Below are positions 1-12,900 of a DNA stretch of 64,000 nt, piece by piece. Source of the stretch: Chrysoperla carnea (taxonomy: Eukaryota; Arthropoda; Insecta; Neuroptera; Chrysopidae); assembly GCF_905475395.1 (NCBI RefSeq), contig NC_058342.1:15224640-15288639 (forward strand). The letters are read 5' to 3'. The translations under genes and the position numbers were made by a program. The notes beneath the pieces were generated by a model. It did no database searches. It worked only from the letters and a program-made list of their open reading frames with translations, and was not told where the DNA came from. The first letter of the stretch is position 1. Each line of letters starts with the position of its first letter.

Positions 1-113
1 AGTAAAATAAGTTAAAAAAAACACAATTCGGGTGAATTCGTCATACTTCGTAGATAAACTTTTTTTTCAATGATAATAAAGTTTTATATTATCTTCCAGA
101 ACATTAAGCAAGT

Positions 114-411
114 AAAGGACCCCGGACCTAATACGTTGATTTTTGGTTTCGGTTAAAATTTTGTGAAAATTATTGATGAAGGTAGTTTTGATCATGCTGA
201 GTTTTTATGAACTCAACTCTCAAAAACCCTTCCGTTCTGAGCCCTTCATGAAGGCTTAACCTTTGAAGAGCCGTAGATCAGAAGGGAAGGGTTTTTGAGG
301 GTAAAGTCTACAAGAATTTGTGATCAACATGATCGAAGCTACCTTAATCCATAGTTTTTTAAAAATTTTAACCGAAACCAAAAATTAATGTATTGTGTGC
401 GGAGACCTTTA
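114..411. mobile_element. MITE family C, copy 1
   Basis: The ends are inverted repeats of about 85 bases, starting AAAGGACCCC on the left and ending GGAGACCTTT on the right, with the shared core GATTTTTGGTTTCGGTTAAAATTTT. The centre is itself palindromic (CTCAAAAACCCTTCC on one side, GGGAAGGGTTTTTGAG on the other). A second copy sits at 19998-20412. There is no coding capacity. Confidence 0.75.
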
Positions 412-662
412 ATATACTATTCTTCCATATTTGAATGAAATTAAACTTGATAGCAACTTTTTGTGGTAACTACCTCATAATAAATTGCTGTGGTATCTAT
501 GTAAAAAATCGATATTAATAACATATTATTCGCATTGAGGACTAAGGGGTGAGTTATCACATCCCGAATCACGATTATATTTTCTTAAATAAGAAATCAC
601 TGATATTTTTATTTATTTTTCACTGTATACAAGGAAAACAAAATTAATACATATACTGAGGC

Positions 663-1100
663 CAGGGCCAGATTTGCCATTAACCTAGGGTTCCCGCGCG
701 CGCCCAAAGGAAATGAAAATGTTTCATACAAAGAAAATTTATTTGGAAATTCTCAATGAGAACACATATTATTGCTTTTTTTCGACGCATACATGTCAGT
801 TGATGAAATACTTCATATTTACAAACAGACCCATCTAGTATCGAGTAATAGTACTAATAATATAGATGCGTTACTTTACGTTCTGTAAGTATGAAGTACA
901 GTACACCCTCGATAATTCGACCCCCGTTTTGCATCTTTTAATAAAAATAAAAAAATTTCGGATTACAAGGGGTGCCGGTTAGCCATGGGCTGGATTTTTG
1001 AGGTCCACTGTTTTTCATATAATAGCAGCGTCTTTTTTTATTCACAGGGGTCCCGTAAATTTTATTGCGTAGGGGTCACAACATGGTTAATCTGGCTCTG
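663..1100. mobile_element. Non-autonomous hAT-like element with 8-bp target duplication
   Basis: The terminal inverted repeats are CAGGGCCAGATT at the left and AATCTGGCTCTG at the right. They are flanked by ACTGAGGC (655-662) and ACTGAGGA (1101-1108), an 8-bp duplication with one mismatch, as expected for hAT transposons. The 438-bp body has no open frame of note. Confidence 0.75.
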
Positions 1101-1360
1101 ACTGAGGAGCATAATTACGAGTTCCATTCATAATTAGAAGCGCCTATTTAGGAATTCCAAACAGGATTACCATATGGCATTACACCCTCAAGGAATGTTT
1201 TAGTGGATATTCTAGAAGGAAAGGGAAGTTTGCAGATTATTCAAAGAACAATTCATATTTTATCGTAATTTCTATAAAAACTAATCTAGAAATTATACAT
1301 AAATTCTAGAAAGCTTCTAGAAATAAATAATGTTTATATCTTTATTAAAAAAATTATGCG

Positions 1361-2625
1361 AAAAAATATTATGCAACGGTTTTTATTAAGCTAAAATTTC
1401 TTAACACGAGGTCCACGTATTTTTCGTAAATTAACAGTTATTCTGGGTTTACGACGGTTCTGGTAGTACATTCATATCATCCCAGAATGGACGTAGAAGA
1501 ATTTTAAAGTGTTAAGCAAGGTTTAATACATTTTCAAAGCTTCATTACGGTTTTTGGCAAAAAATATTATGCAACGGTTCTTATTAAGCTAAAATTTCTT
1601 AACACGAATTTCACGTATTTTTCGTAAGTAAACAACTATTCTGTATTCACGACGCGTCTGGTAGTACTTCCATACCACCACAGAATATAATGGACTTACA
1701 CGAGGTTTAAAGTCTTAAGCAAGGTTTAATGCATTTTGAAAGCTTCATTTTGGTTTTTGGCAAAAAATATTATGCAACAGGTTTTATTAAGCTAAAATTT
1801 GTGAACATGAGTTCCACGTAATTTTCGTAAGTTAACAACTATTCTGGATTTACGACGTTTCTGGTAGTACATCCATACCATCCCAGAACATAATGGTCAA
1901 GGTTTAAAGTGTTAAGCAAGGTTTAATATATTTTCAAAGCTTCTTTTTGGTTTTTGGTGAAAAATATTATGCAACGGTTCTTATTAAGCTAAAATTTCTT
2001 AACACGAGTTCCACGTATTTATCGTAAGTTAACAACTATTCTGGATTCAGGACGCTTCTGGTAGTATTTCCATACCACCACAGAATATAATGGACTTACA
2101 CGAGGTTTAAAATTTTAACTAAGGTTTAATGCATTTTCAAAGCATCATTTTGGTTTTTGGCAAAAAATATTATGCAAAGGTTTCCATTATGCTAAAATTT
2201 CTTAACACGAGTTCTACGTATTTTTCGTTAGTTAACAGCTATTCTGAATTTACGGCGTTTCTGGTAGTACATTCATATTATCCCAGAATAGACGTAGAAG
2301 AATTTTAAAGTGTTAAGCAAGGTTTAATACATTTTCAAAGCTTCATTTCGGTTTTTGGCAAAAAATATTATGCAACGGTTCTTATTAAGCTAAAATTCCT
2401 TAACACGAGTTCCACGTATTTTTCGTAAGTTAACAGCTATTCTGGATTTACCGCGTTTCTGGTAGTACCTCCTTACTATCCCAGAATGGACATAGAAGAA
2501 GTTAAAAGTGTTAAGTAAGGTTTAATACATTTTCAAAGCTTCATTTTGGTTTTGGCAAAAAATATTATGCAACGGTTTTTTATTAAGCTAAAATTTCTTA
2601 ACAATTTCGAGTTCCACGTGTTTCT
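1361..2625. repeat. Satellite-like tandem array, ~200-bp unit, about 6.3 copies
   Basis: Units start near 1361, 1559, 1762, 1960, 2162, 2360 and 2556, each opening AAAAAATATTATGCAACGG. Two subtypes can be told apart: copies 2 and 4 carry CCACAGAATATAATGGACTT, while copies 1, 5 and 6 carry CCCAGAATGGACGTAG-like sequence. The last copy is cut off and fades into unrelated sequence after about 2625. Confidence 0.92.
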
Positions 2626-5600
2626 TCTATTTCGGAATCGATTAAACTATATTGCAAATTTGATCATTCATATTCTACATAAAGAGTTAAATCGCCGTTA
2701 ATCTACAAGTTTAACGGCTTAAATTGTTAAGAACGGCTAAAATACTTTTTCGAGGCTTTCGAGGGAAGTTATTCATTTCCATTTTGTCTATGACTCATGC
2801 CCACTTAAATTGAAGAATTTTGGATCTTATATCAAAAACACATACTGTCTGTATACTGCCCTAATTAGGGTAAAGATATAAACCCTCAAATTGAAATAAC
2901 GGCGGGGACACTTTTTCGACATGGTTGCATCTTAAAACACGGACAGATAAGTAGCGATGGACCAATCAGTCACTTTAGGCTAAGCCTCTAACTACCTTCA
3001 TCAAATTTGATGCAAAGTGGTAGATAGGTCCATCTCTAACTAACAATCTAAGTTTGTAATGCAGGCATGTAGACAAAGCCTTCTCGAAATTTCAATTCTT
3101 GGGACCTACGAATTTGTGTACAAAATGACAGATTTCACTGGAACGGACGACATCTTACACTGTTATTAAAATGTGCATGCCGTTATCTTGTCCCATTTAT
3201 CCCGTGCATCTCTCACCAATTCATCAAAGTTAATTGAATTGAAAGAAAATTTTGGTTTATACAAGCGTAACTCCCTAATTTTGTTCATTAAATATCGATT
3301 TTTAGTTATTAACTTAATAATTAAAAAAGACTAGGCGCAATATTCAATAATATTTTTGTCTGAGTTACATTTAGCGAAAAATGGATGTCTTCCTCTTTTG
3401 TACCCGTCTCTCGGACCCCAAAAACAATTAGTTGCCGCGTACACTTCAGACAAAAATGTATATAGTATGGAAACTAATTTTGTATAAGATTTTCATTCCA
3501 CGTTTAAAAAATAAAAAATTACAGAATGTACGATTGAAATAGATTAAAAAATTGATTTCATCTTAAAAAATATACAGAGTGTATATTTTCGATATCCACC
3601 AGTGTAATTTCGTCAAGTTTAAATATAAATATCTCTTTCACGCATGTGCAATTAATGTAAATATTAAGTGCAAACTAGTAACACTAGATTTCACTCTGAT
3701 GATTACGCTTTACAAAAAAAATAAAAAGTCATCATTTATCATAAAATCTGTGTATGCACACACTTAGCTAAACAGAAAAATCGTTCCAATCGCGTCAACA
3801 TTGATTACTTATTAAATTAAAATAAGTACTTAAAATATATTTCGTCATATTGGCTGGCGTTCATTAATTTTTTTTAAGGAGATTAGGGAGATTTTTTGGA
3901 TCATTTTATACACTTTTAGAACGTAAGACCACGACATATCTAGAGGAGGACATGATTTCGTATATACAAAACGTCGATTCATAGTTCAAGTGGAGAATCC
4001 TCTTCCAAGAAAGGACCCCGCACAATTAGAAAGGAAAATGGCTTTTTGTGAAACTATTTCAAACCACTCCCAAAAATATTCTTCGGATCGTTCTGATCAA
4101 AAACTCTTACGGTCATAAAATTTTTAACGGGTATTTTTGGAGGTACAGAAGATCAAAGCTACACATATATAATGACTACCGTGTGTAGCATGTGTTGAAG
4201 GCAGATAAAGTAGACACGTATAGGTATATTCGTCTCTCCTTTACGCCTATAATTTCTGTCTTTATTGTCACTCTCACTGTGGCCAAGAAATCACTTACTG
4301 CGCTTCTTATGTCTATACAGCTCTATAGTATTATCTCTATGGACAATAGTCATATAACATAACTATAATAGTTATATCGCAGCTTGAAAACTACCCGTTC
4401 CAAAATTTTGTGGCCGTGAGAGCTTTTGATCAAAACGGTTTGAAAAAATTTCACCATTTTCGTATCTAATCATGCGGAATCCTTTTAGTTCGCAAGTAGT
4501 TTTTATCTTTCTTCCGTATACGTGGAAATAAGATGCATTACTCAAGCTTAATATCTCCTTCTTAGTAGAAGCAAGGATGATTAGAAGCAACCAATTATCA
4601 GACAATTTTATATGTTTTATAATTAATTTTTCGAAAATATTCTTTTTCCGGTCTCTACCACATCTGCCCCCTATTTTCTAATTTAAAAAATTGAAAACGC
4701 TAGCTTAAGAACCTCAGAGTCAAATGACAGCCAGTCGTGATCGTTGAGGCAAAAGAGATGTACCTGTAGGAGATAAAACTCTTTTCAGAAAGTAAATGAC
4801 TACTGGTTAGCTTAAACAAGTGCAGTCAAGGATTCTCAGCTGATTAATGATTGGCCGCCTAAGGTGAGAAGCCCTCAGGAAAGAATAAACAGGGCTTTAC
4901 CTTGTATTCTATTTGAGAGCCCCAATCTGTGATTGTCGTCTACCCGTGTAGACTGAATTAAACTCCTGCCTTTAAATTACATGATCCAAAAAAACTCATC
5001 CCCAAAAGGATTGCTCCTTTATATGGTATCAACAAATAAAAACTCATAGCTGTCCCAAAAATAAATAAGTACAATAATTTTTCTAAAATCAAAACAAAAC
5101 ATAATTTTTTCAGTCTTCACTTAAAATAACAAAAAAAAAATTGTCGGGTACTAAAAATATTCGATAATAACATTTGTATGCTTAATTTCAAATTACATCA
5201 AAAAACGGATAATTTAAGCTCAATTCGCTCAAATTGTAACGCACTTAATAATTTACGCTCTTTATAAAATAGTTTCTAAATATTATTTTCTAGTATTATA
5301 ATGGTGTATTTGCAACTGTGGAAAGTTGCAAGTGTTTTGTTTGTTTTAAATTCGCCGTTGGAAGGATCGATCCAGGGTTAATCCATTTCAAATCGATAAA
5401 TTTCTAAAGGGCCGCTGAGAAAATTTAAATTAATTTTTAGATAACTTTAAACGTGATTTAATTCAATTTTTGGGTGGTTATTTTTCATTTTAACAAACTC
5501 TGTAGTTTTTTTTCAAGCTAAAACCATTTTTAAGACATCTCCTAAATAGGAAATCTATTTTTCGAGTTGTGAAAATTTAAGGCTTCGGTTTTTTTAGAAC

Positions 5601-5869
5601 TGTAAAATTTCAAATAAATAAATAAATTCCTTTCATGTAGATTTCAGTTTAAAATCATGCGTTTTTCTTCGTGAGACCTCGTAAAATCCAAATTTAACCG
5701 AATCAGCTATATTCAGCCTGAAATAACTCAAGCTTTAGGAAGTGTTATCACAAAAATTACTAATTTCTAGCAAAACTCTTAGAAATTTCTTTATTTTCTT
5801 TCAAAATCAATATTTAAAGTTCTTCGCGATTGAAGTGAGGTAATAACAGTGCGCTTTTATGTAACTACA
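2626..5869. other. Intergenic stretch without recognised gene
   Basis: Low-complexity A+T-rich sequence. Short open frames at 3579-3767 (plus) and 4372-4605 (minus) have no recognised motif and no splice context. A short match to the MITE family C terminus (AAGGACCCCGCACAA) occurs near 4013. I see no RNA gene. Confidence 0.6.
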
Positions 5870-6060
5870 GCTAGATCATTCGACTGTGTTCATCTGAAAC
5901 TTACTAAATTACTTCATAACATGGGGATCTCTAATGATCCCACTAATAAAGCATAAATCCTGTATGGAGGATAAAGAAACTTTCATACATGTTATTTACT
6001 CCTACAGAAATCTGCAGGGCGTTAGATTCAGAATGTTAGGATCCGAAACACTCCTACTGG
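5870..6060 (+). pseudogene. Decayed LINE ORF2 fragment (zinc-knuckle region), copy 2
   Basis: The segment matches 9624-9835 at many positions, including CATAACATGGGGATCTCTAA and TTTCATACATGTTATTTACT. Here the first two Cys of the knuckle are lost through mutation, so it is older than the 9.7-kb copy. It lies just beyond the 3' end of ari-2. Confidence 0.65.
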
Positions 6061-6560
6061 TTAAGTCATTTTATAAAGCCATTTCAATGTAGGGATTTTG
6101 TGGTGGGCAAATTTCAGCTTCTTAAAGCTTGTTTCAAACATAATATGGCTGATTTGTAACAAAATTCAAATTTTGAAGACTCACACGCGCATCCGAGCTG
6201 TTTGGTTCAGCATTATTTCTACAGTAACTTGAAAGAAGTAGTTTTAAACTTTAAAATTTTTGCGTTTCAAAAATCAATATGTTAATTATTTAAGAAGCTA
6301 AAGACTTTCTGTAAAATCCAAAAACTATCCACAAAAAAAATAAATGGAAGCTAACTTTAAAACTGTCTAAAAATAATAAATAAATTTTGCTAAGCACCAT
6401 AATTTTTCGATCTGTAAAAGATTAACCCATTTTGTGAATTAAACAGAAAATTTGTTGATAAATCACTATTTTATAAATCAGGATTCCAAAAAAAATTATT
6501 AAAAAAAAACAACGAATTACGCCCAAAAAATAAAAATTCTTACATAATATTCAAATATTA

Positions 6561-6971
6561 TCAGACATCTAAAAAGTCTTTTAATAAAGTTGTACGCCTT
6601 TTTTCAGCAATATCCATTTGATTTTCTAAATCACCACGATCCGTTGATTCAGCCCGTTCAATTTTCCATGATAAATTCTCGATTTCAGCCTCTAATTGTG
6701 CTTGTTGATATTCGAATAGCTCTTTTCTAGGTCCAGCTTCCATAAAGTATGCATATGGATATGTATACTGTAACGTGTAACGGCATTTTGCTAAGAGGGA
6801 TGCAGCGACGAATAAATATTGCCAATCGATCCATGTACCACGATTACCCATTACTTCTTGATTGATGCGTGCTTTTAAACGATCTAACGTTTGTTTTTCT
6901 AAGCGTAGTGATTTTGAATGATTTTCCCAACGTTCGTAATAATGTAAATATTTTTTTAATGCTTCGCGTGC
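6561..6971 (-). CDS. ari-2: ari-2 coding exon 5 (Ariadne domain, stop codon)
   Basis: The exon opens [15 protein letters not shown] after a TTCGCAG acceptor and closes TLLKDFLDV then TGA. It encodes residues 369-504, the helical Ariadne domain that autoinhibits the catalytic domain in this family. The ATG at 6851 is internal and not a start: the upstream codons are in frame and conserved. Confidence 0.95.
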   Translation of the reverse strand, partial: AREALKKYLHYYERWENHSKSLRLEKQTLDRLKARINQEVMGNRGTWIDWQYLFVAASLLAKCRYTLQYTYPYAYFMEAGPRKELFEYQQAQLEAEIENLSWKIERAESTDRGDLENQMDIAEKRRTTLLKDFLDV

Positions 6972-9900
6972 CTGCGAACAAAACTTTTAAAATTAGTTCA
7001 TTTTGCCAACGAACTTTTAGGGGACTTTCAAAAAATCAATTTTTATTGCCTGTATAAATGAAATATATATCAAGGTATACTAATTTAAGTCCCAAGTTTG
7101 TAACGCTTAGAAATATCAAGAGCGTCGCCAAGGGGAGGGGCAGTTGCCGCCCTCTAGAGATTCATAAAAATATTGTGGTTTAACCAGTATTGCGGACGAT
7201 ATGATTTTTGTGATTTTCAGACTTAGGTGTCACATTTTCAGCCATTATGAAATCAGTTATGACAAAACGGATATATTTAGCGTTGCGGGCTAATTCAGGT
7301 AGTACGAGCACCAAGGCAATTTTAGATTAAGGTTTGAAATTATTTGTACCTTATTTTCGTTTTTGATGATAAATTTTGTTATAACTCCATGAATAACCAT
7401 GGTAGATAGAAAGCTAAGTTATTAAGGTAGTACCTACACGAAAGTGATATTCCAAGAATTTCTCAAAACTCAGAATATAAAATATTTAATTCATAATACA
7501 CTTGCTGTTAAAATTAGAAGATGATTTACCATGCCATACATGAGATATTAGCAATTAAAAGTGACGCAATTTGTACGTGTACATGGGAGAAGTGTATAAA
7601 AATACACAAATTTACAAATATTATATTTATTTACCAATGAATGACGTCCACCATCTCTATGAAAAACTAATATAATGTAGAATACTATATTTAGAAAATA
7701 TATAAATAAAAATAAAAATTATTTACCATATAGTTTCGATAAAAAACTTAAATAAATAACTCGTTTTAGCGATGATTTTTGTGGAAAGCATATAAAAACT
7801 AATGGTAAAGATAGATATCAAAGTATGTGTGTGTATACGTATAGAATATATAATTGTGAGTAACTACAGTCTTTTGAAAATAATATATGGTATATGTATA
7901 ATAGTCATAGCACAGATAATGCACTGAATGATAGTATTAGTCCAAAACTTTTTGACTGGACGGTCGCGGAGGAACTACCTTAAACAAAATTTTCGATATT
8001 TTGAAAATTACTTCAGAAATAGAACAATTTTATTTGTACTTTTCTGTACTTTTCGTCTTATATTGTCAAGTTATAAAACAACTCACCATCAAATTTGAAA
8101 ATATATATTTTTTTAAATTTGTGTCCTCGCTACCGTTTTCATACATCCTTAATTAGCCGGGCACAACGGATTTTTTTTGTTTTAACTAATTTATTAAGGT
8201 TTAAACTTTAATTTAAATGGTTTTTTTTAATTTCCATTGACTAGTTTTGGAGAAATCTATGAAAACATATCATCCATCTACCGTTTTTGGGGTTAAATAT
8301 AAAAATTAACTTAGCACAGTTAGCCTTTTATTATATTAAAGATAAGCATCAAAATAATGTTATATTCAAGTTTGAGGATGCCTTATCGACTTTTTTAATG
8401 AAATATTGAAAATTAAAAATCGTAGTTTTTACATTGACTCAATAGGATCCCGTGCGTTATTCTTTATACAAGACCAAAATTCTCATATTTCCAAAAAACT
8501 TTCCAAAAAATAAAAAATAGAGCAAACAAAAGTTATTTATTATAAAAAAAATAAACAACTTTTGTTTGAAATATTTTTTCGTAAACATCACTGTTTACCC
8601 GCAAGGGAGTCTCAAAAATATTTATTCAATAGAATTTTTTTTTCGTTTTTCGAGATTGTTTCAAAAGACCACTAGTTATTCACAAGTTCACAAGTTATCT
8701 GAATATTTTCAGTGGTGTTTACGAAAAAATGATTCAAACAAAAGTTGTTAATTTTTTTATAAGGAATAACTTTTTTTTATGGCTCGTTTTACATTTGATT
8801 GAATGAGCATGAAAATTCCATTTTAAAATTGGCATATCTCGGCCAACTTTGAAAATAGAAAGTCCAAAAAGAAACGAAAATGTGCACAATTAAATGAACT
8901 CAAACTTTTATTTGAACCTTTTTTTTTATTTGGTACAGTTTTTTGTAATTTGCATTTTCTTAAATTTCCACACTACTCATACCCCTTGGGAGGTGGAAGG
9001 ACACCTAAATTTTGGTAGAACTTGGCAGATGTTTATTTCTAGTGCCAAGATAAACTTATTTATTAAAGTTTCATTGTGGTACATATTTTGCCGCCAAAAT
9101 AATGCTATTTTTCCTGTACTACTACTATGCAATTTTTAAAAATTCATTTTGAGTAAAAATTTATATACCTGTGCATGAACGGATTCATGAGCAATATTTG
9201 GATTTTCTTTATAACGTGAACACTCGTAATATTCAGAACCATGTGCTTTCCAATCACCAAGACACATCCAACAAAAGTCATATTTACAATTATAACATTG
9301 CATATGATTACAACCGCCATTTTTCTCAATACATATATGACATTTTGGGCAATCCTTAGTATGAGCACTTATATAATTTGCAGTTTCACTATCGTCGGCA
9401 CATTTGGTAAGCCACTTTTTAATTATACCACAATCGGTTGGCGCATGATAATCTGTACCACATCTGCAAAACAAATAGATTACAAGTTAGTTCCGGAAAT
9501 TCTACAGAATGTTCAAAGTATCTCTTTGACTATATCTTCCGCCACAGATATAACAATGTAACAAAGAAATTTATTTTTCTTCGTCATTATGATATTGTTA
9601 GTTATATTTCTCCCGAAAATATAAATCTGAAACTTACTAAAGCACAGTTGAAAGGGTGGTGAGACTCTTGACAGGACAATGTCGGTTGAACTACCACCTT
9701 CATAACATGGGGATCTCTAATGATCCCACTTGTAGAGCCTGTATGAAGGATGACGAAACCTTTATACATGTTATTTGCCCCTACAGCAATCTACAAAGGT
9801 GTTAGATTCAGAATGTTCGGATCCGAAACCTTAGATCTATCAATCCTGAGAGAAATCCCGACGGAGAAGCTGTGGGCTTTCTACGTGGCGCCTGGCCTCG

Positions 9901-12900
9901 GCAGAATCCTCTAGTTTCATCTGATTATAATAGCGCCTTATATTATCGGTGACAGGTCGTTCTCAAGAAGGGCACAGAGGACTCTTGGCTCAGGTGCTAG
10001 GGACCCACTTGCGATACCTCTCTTTTGTTTTGTTATTATTATTAACAGTGCGCTTTTAACCTGCCATGCTACGGTGGCAAGATTTCAGATATTTGGTCTT
10101 GACAGACCTTTAGTCTGTTAAGCCATTATTTGATTCACATATTAGCAGATCGATGAGCGCTGTATCGAATTTATACACTGTATCGAAAGTCAAACGGTAG
10201 TGATTGTGTTTTATAACCCACTAGGACATGATTTATAGTTTTGGTGATGTATAATACATTTTTTCCTACATTATTTGGGAATATTCAGCTGCTCTCTTTA
10301 GTCCAAATGATGTGAAGATTTTAGGTTTGATTCAGTCAAATTATACATGAAAAGAGGCTCAACCTTGCATCAAATCAGATGTTTTTGTAATTTTAATCTT
10401 TTGTTTGCAATGTAAAGACAATGTTAAATTAACGACCGGATCATGGTGAAAAATAAGAAAAACTTCGAAAATTTTGTCCTTATTTCAGTTTTTGCCGATT
10501 TTGACTCGGAAGGACTGGTTTTTCATCAAAAACCAGTCCTTCCAGATTTGTTTTTAGAGAAAGTTAAATTTGCAACAATTTGAGATCAAGTCGATTTTTA
10601 TAGGATCGATAGTTTTGGAGATACGGCTTTTCAAAGTTTATGTATTTTGTCAAGTTACACGATTTTACGCAAAATTTCATCTTGTAAACCGTTAGAGATA
10701 GAACAAAAGTTTAAACGTAAAAATGTTTCTTATAAAAAAATAAACAACTTTGGTTCGGAACATTTTTTCGTAAACATCACTAGCTTCGAAAATTTTTGAA
10801 AAATTATTTTTTAGAATTTTTTAACGTTTGTCCAAAATTTTTCTCAAAACCACTAGATAGAGCTACGTGCAAATTGTCAACTTAATATCTTTTATAGTTT
10901 TGGAGAAAATGGACACCAAAATTTTTTCCCTAATTTGCGCTTTCACCTGTATCCCCGAAACTATCGATCCTATAAAAACCGACTTGATGTCAAATTGTTA
11001 CAAATTTAACCTACTTTAAAAATAAGTTTTTGATGAATAGCTAGTCCTTTCAGGTCAAAATCGGCAAAAACTAAAATAATGTCAAAGTTTTCGAGGATTT
11101 TCTTATTTTTCGGCATGATTCGGTCGTTTCCCGAGGTAGAAAACTTGAGTTTAACATTGGCTTTACATTTCAAACAACATATCAAAAAAACAAAAATACC
11201 TGACTTGACGCAAGATCCAATGTTTAATTTGTTTGAATTAGTTTTTTATTTATCAATTGGAGAAAATTGCTTTCCGAAACATTTTTAAGGCTTTGCGCAT
11301 CTATACAGCCCCACTTTATTTTTCTAGAGTTTAAAATTTGATCCGTTAACTCCAAATGACGTGAAATTTTGGATTTAAGATTGTTTAGTAGATAAAACAG
11401 TACTAAGTATGTGGAGGTAGATCCAACGATTTGGAGAGAATTTTCCAGGAGAAAATTTGTTTTTATCAACGTATTTAAGGCTTGCACACCTACACAGACC
11501 CTCTAAATTGAGCTAGAGTTGAAATTTTTTTCCCTAAATTCCAAATGTTGCGAAATTCTAAATTTCAAGTTGTTTACTGATTTGGATAAAATTGCTTTTC
11601 TCAACTTAAAAAGCCCCTCTTAATTGAGCTATAGTTGAAAATTTATATGTAGCTAGAATTAGTAAAAAAGAAGTGCCTTTTAGGGGCGTCAACTTTTCGA
11701 TGTATATCATGTATATTTTTTTTCGCTTATTAAGGCTTTGCGCACCTTAAAAGCGCATCCAAATTAAGCTAAAGTATTGAAAATGTTTAAGTTAAGTTAG
11801 TATTAAAGAAGTATGTTTCGGGGGTGTTAACTTTCCAGCCACTATCTCTTGTTTAGGTATGTCGAAATATCAGACGTTTTTTGTTCCGTTTTTTAAGGCT
11901 TTATGCATTTACAGTCCTTTCAAATTGACCTAGAGGGTTGAAAATTTGTGTGTAATTTGAGTTAATGTTAAGGAAGTGTCTTTTGGGGATGTTAACTTCC
12001 CAACCTTCATTTCTGTCCTTTTTTATATCAAGTTATCACGTTATTTCCAAAATTTTAAGGCTTTGCACACCTCTACAATCTCTCTAAATTGAGATAGGAT
12101 GTTAAAAAATTTTATGTTAATTAATTCAATAATAAGTGCGTTTTGTTAGAAAAATCTTCCCAGGCACCTCTCACACCCTTTTATGTAGAATTTTCGTTTT
12201 CAAAATTATGAAAAGACAAAAATCCCATTTCAATAAAAATAAGAATCCATCTAATAATAAAAAGCGTATAATGAAGGGGAAATATGACGAATGAAGAGGA
12301 AAGAAAAAATTCCAGAAAATTCACTTACTTGAAACAAAGTGTTGTTTTACATTGGCTACATGTGGCACGTTTCGCACGTGGCTCTTTGGCACGCAATACC
12401 AGTGGACAATTTGGGCCGGGACAAAAACGTAATTGTGGATGAGACCTTACATAATCTTGAAATGCAAATTGTTGATAACGATTTCTAAGTGCTGGTCGAG
12501 GCATTAAAAAACTTAAGACTAAATCTTCTGGAACCAATACATCACAATCAGTGGCCATACAACAAATGTCAGTTGAAATACCCTGCAAAAAATAAAATAA
12601 ACCTGTTATGTTATCCAGTCACATTTGATGAGCTGCGACATATACTCAAATTTTTTGTATATGTCGCATTTTATAATAATTAGCCATTCAGTTAACAGCC
12701 TAGCCTTTCTACTAAAAGGGGCCGTTTAGCTAGCGCTCTAAATGATATTCAGCCGTATCGTCTAATACAACATTGAATGAACTGAATGGCTGATGCTTAG
12801 GCCATTCATACAAAATAGGTGGGCCATTCGATAAAAAACGATGAAATATCTCACATCAGAAATTGTTTATTTACTTAATTTAAAATACTTTTATTTGGTA

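Noticed and set aside
1206..1330. Heat-shock element cluster (TTCTAGAAAGCTTCTAGAA)
   Set aside because: The spacing between the two halves is three bases, not two, and there is no TATA box or gene nearby; TCTAGAA is frequent across this window, as also at 53990-54260.
1361..2625. CRISPR array
   Set aside because: The repeat is one continuous 200-bp unit without short repeat/unique spacer pattern, and the genome is eukaryotic.
6561..6851. Separate 96-residue gene starting at 6851
   Set aside because: It is the end of the last ari-2 exon; conserved codons continue upstream to the acceptor at 6972.
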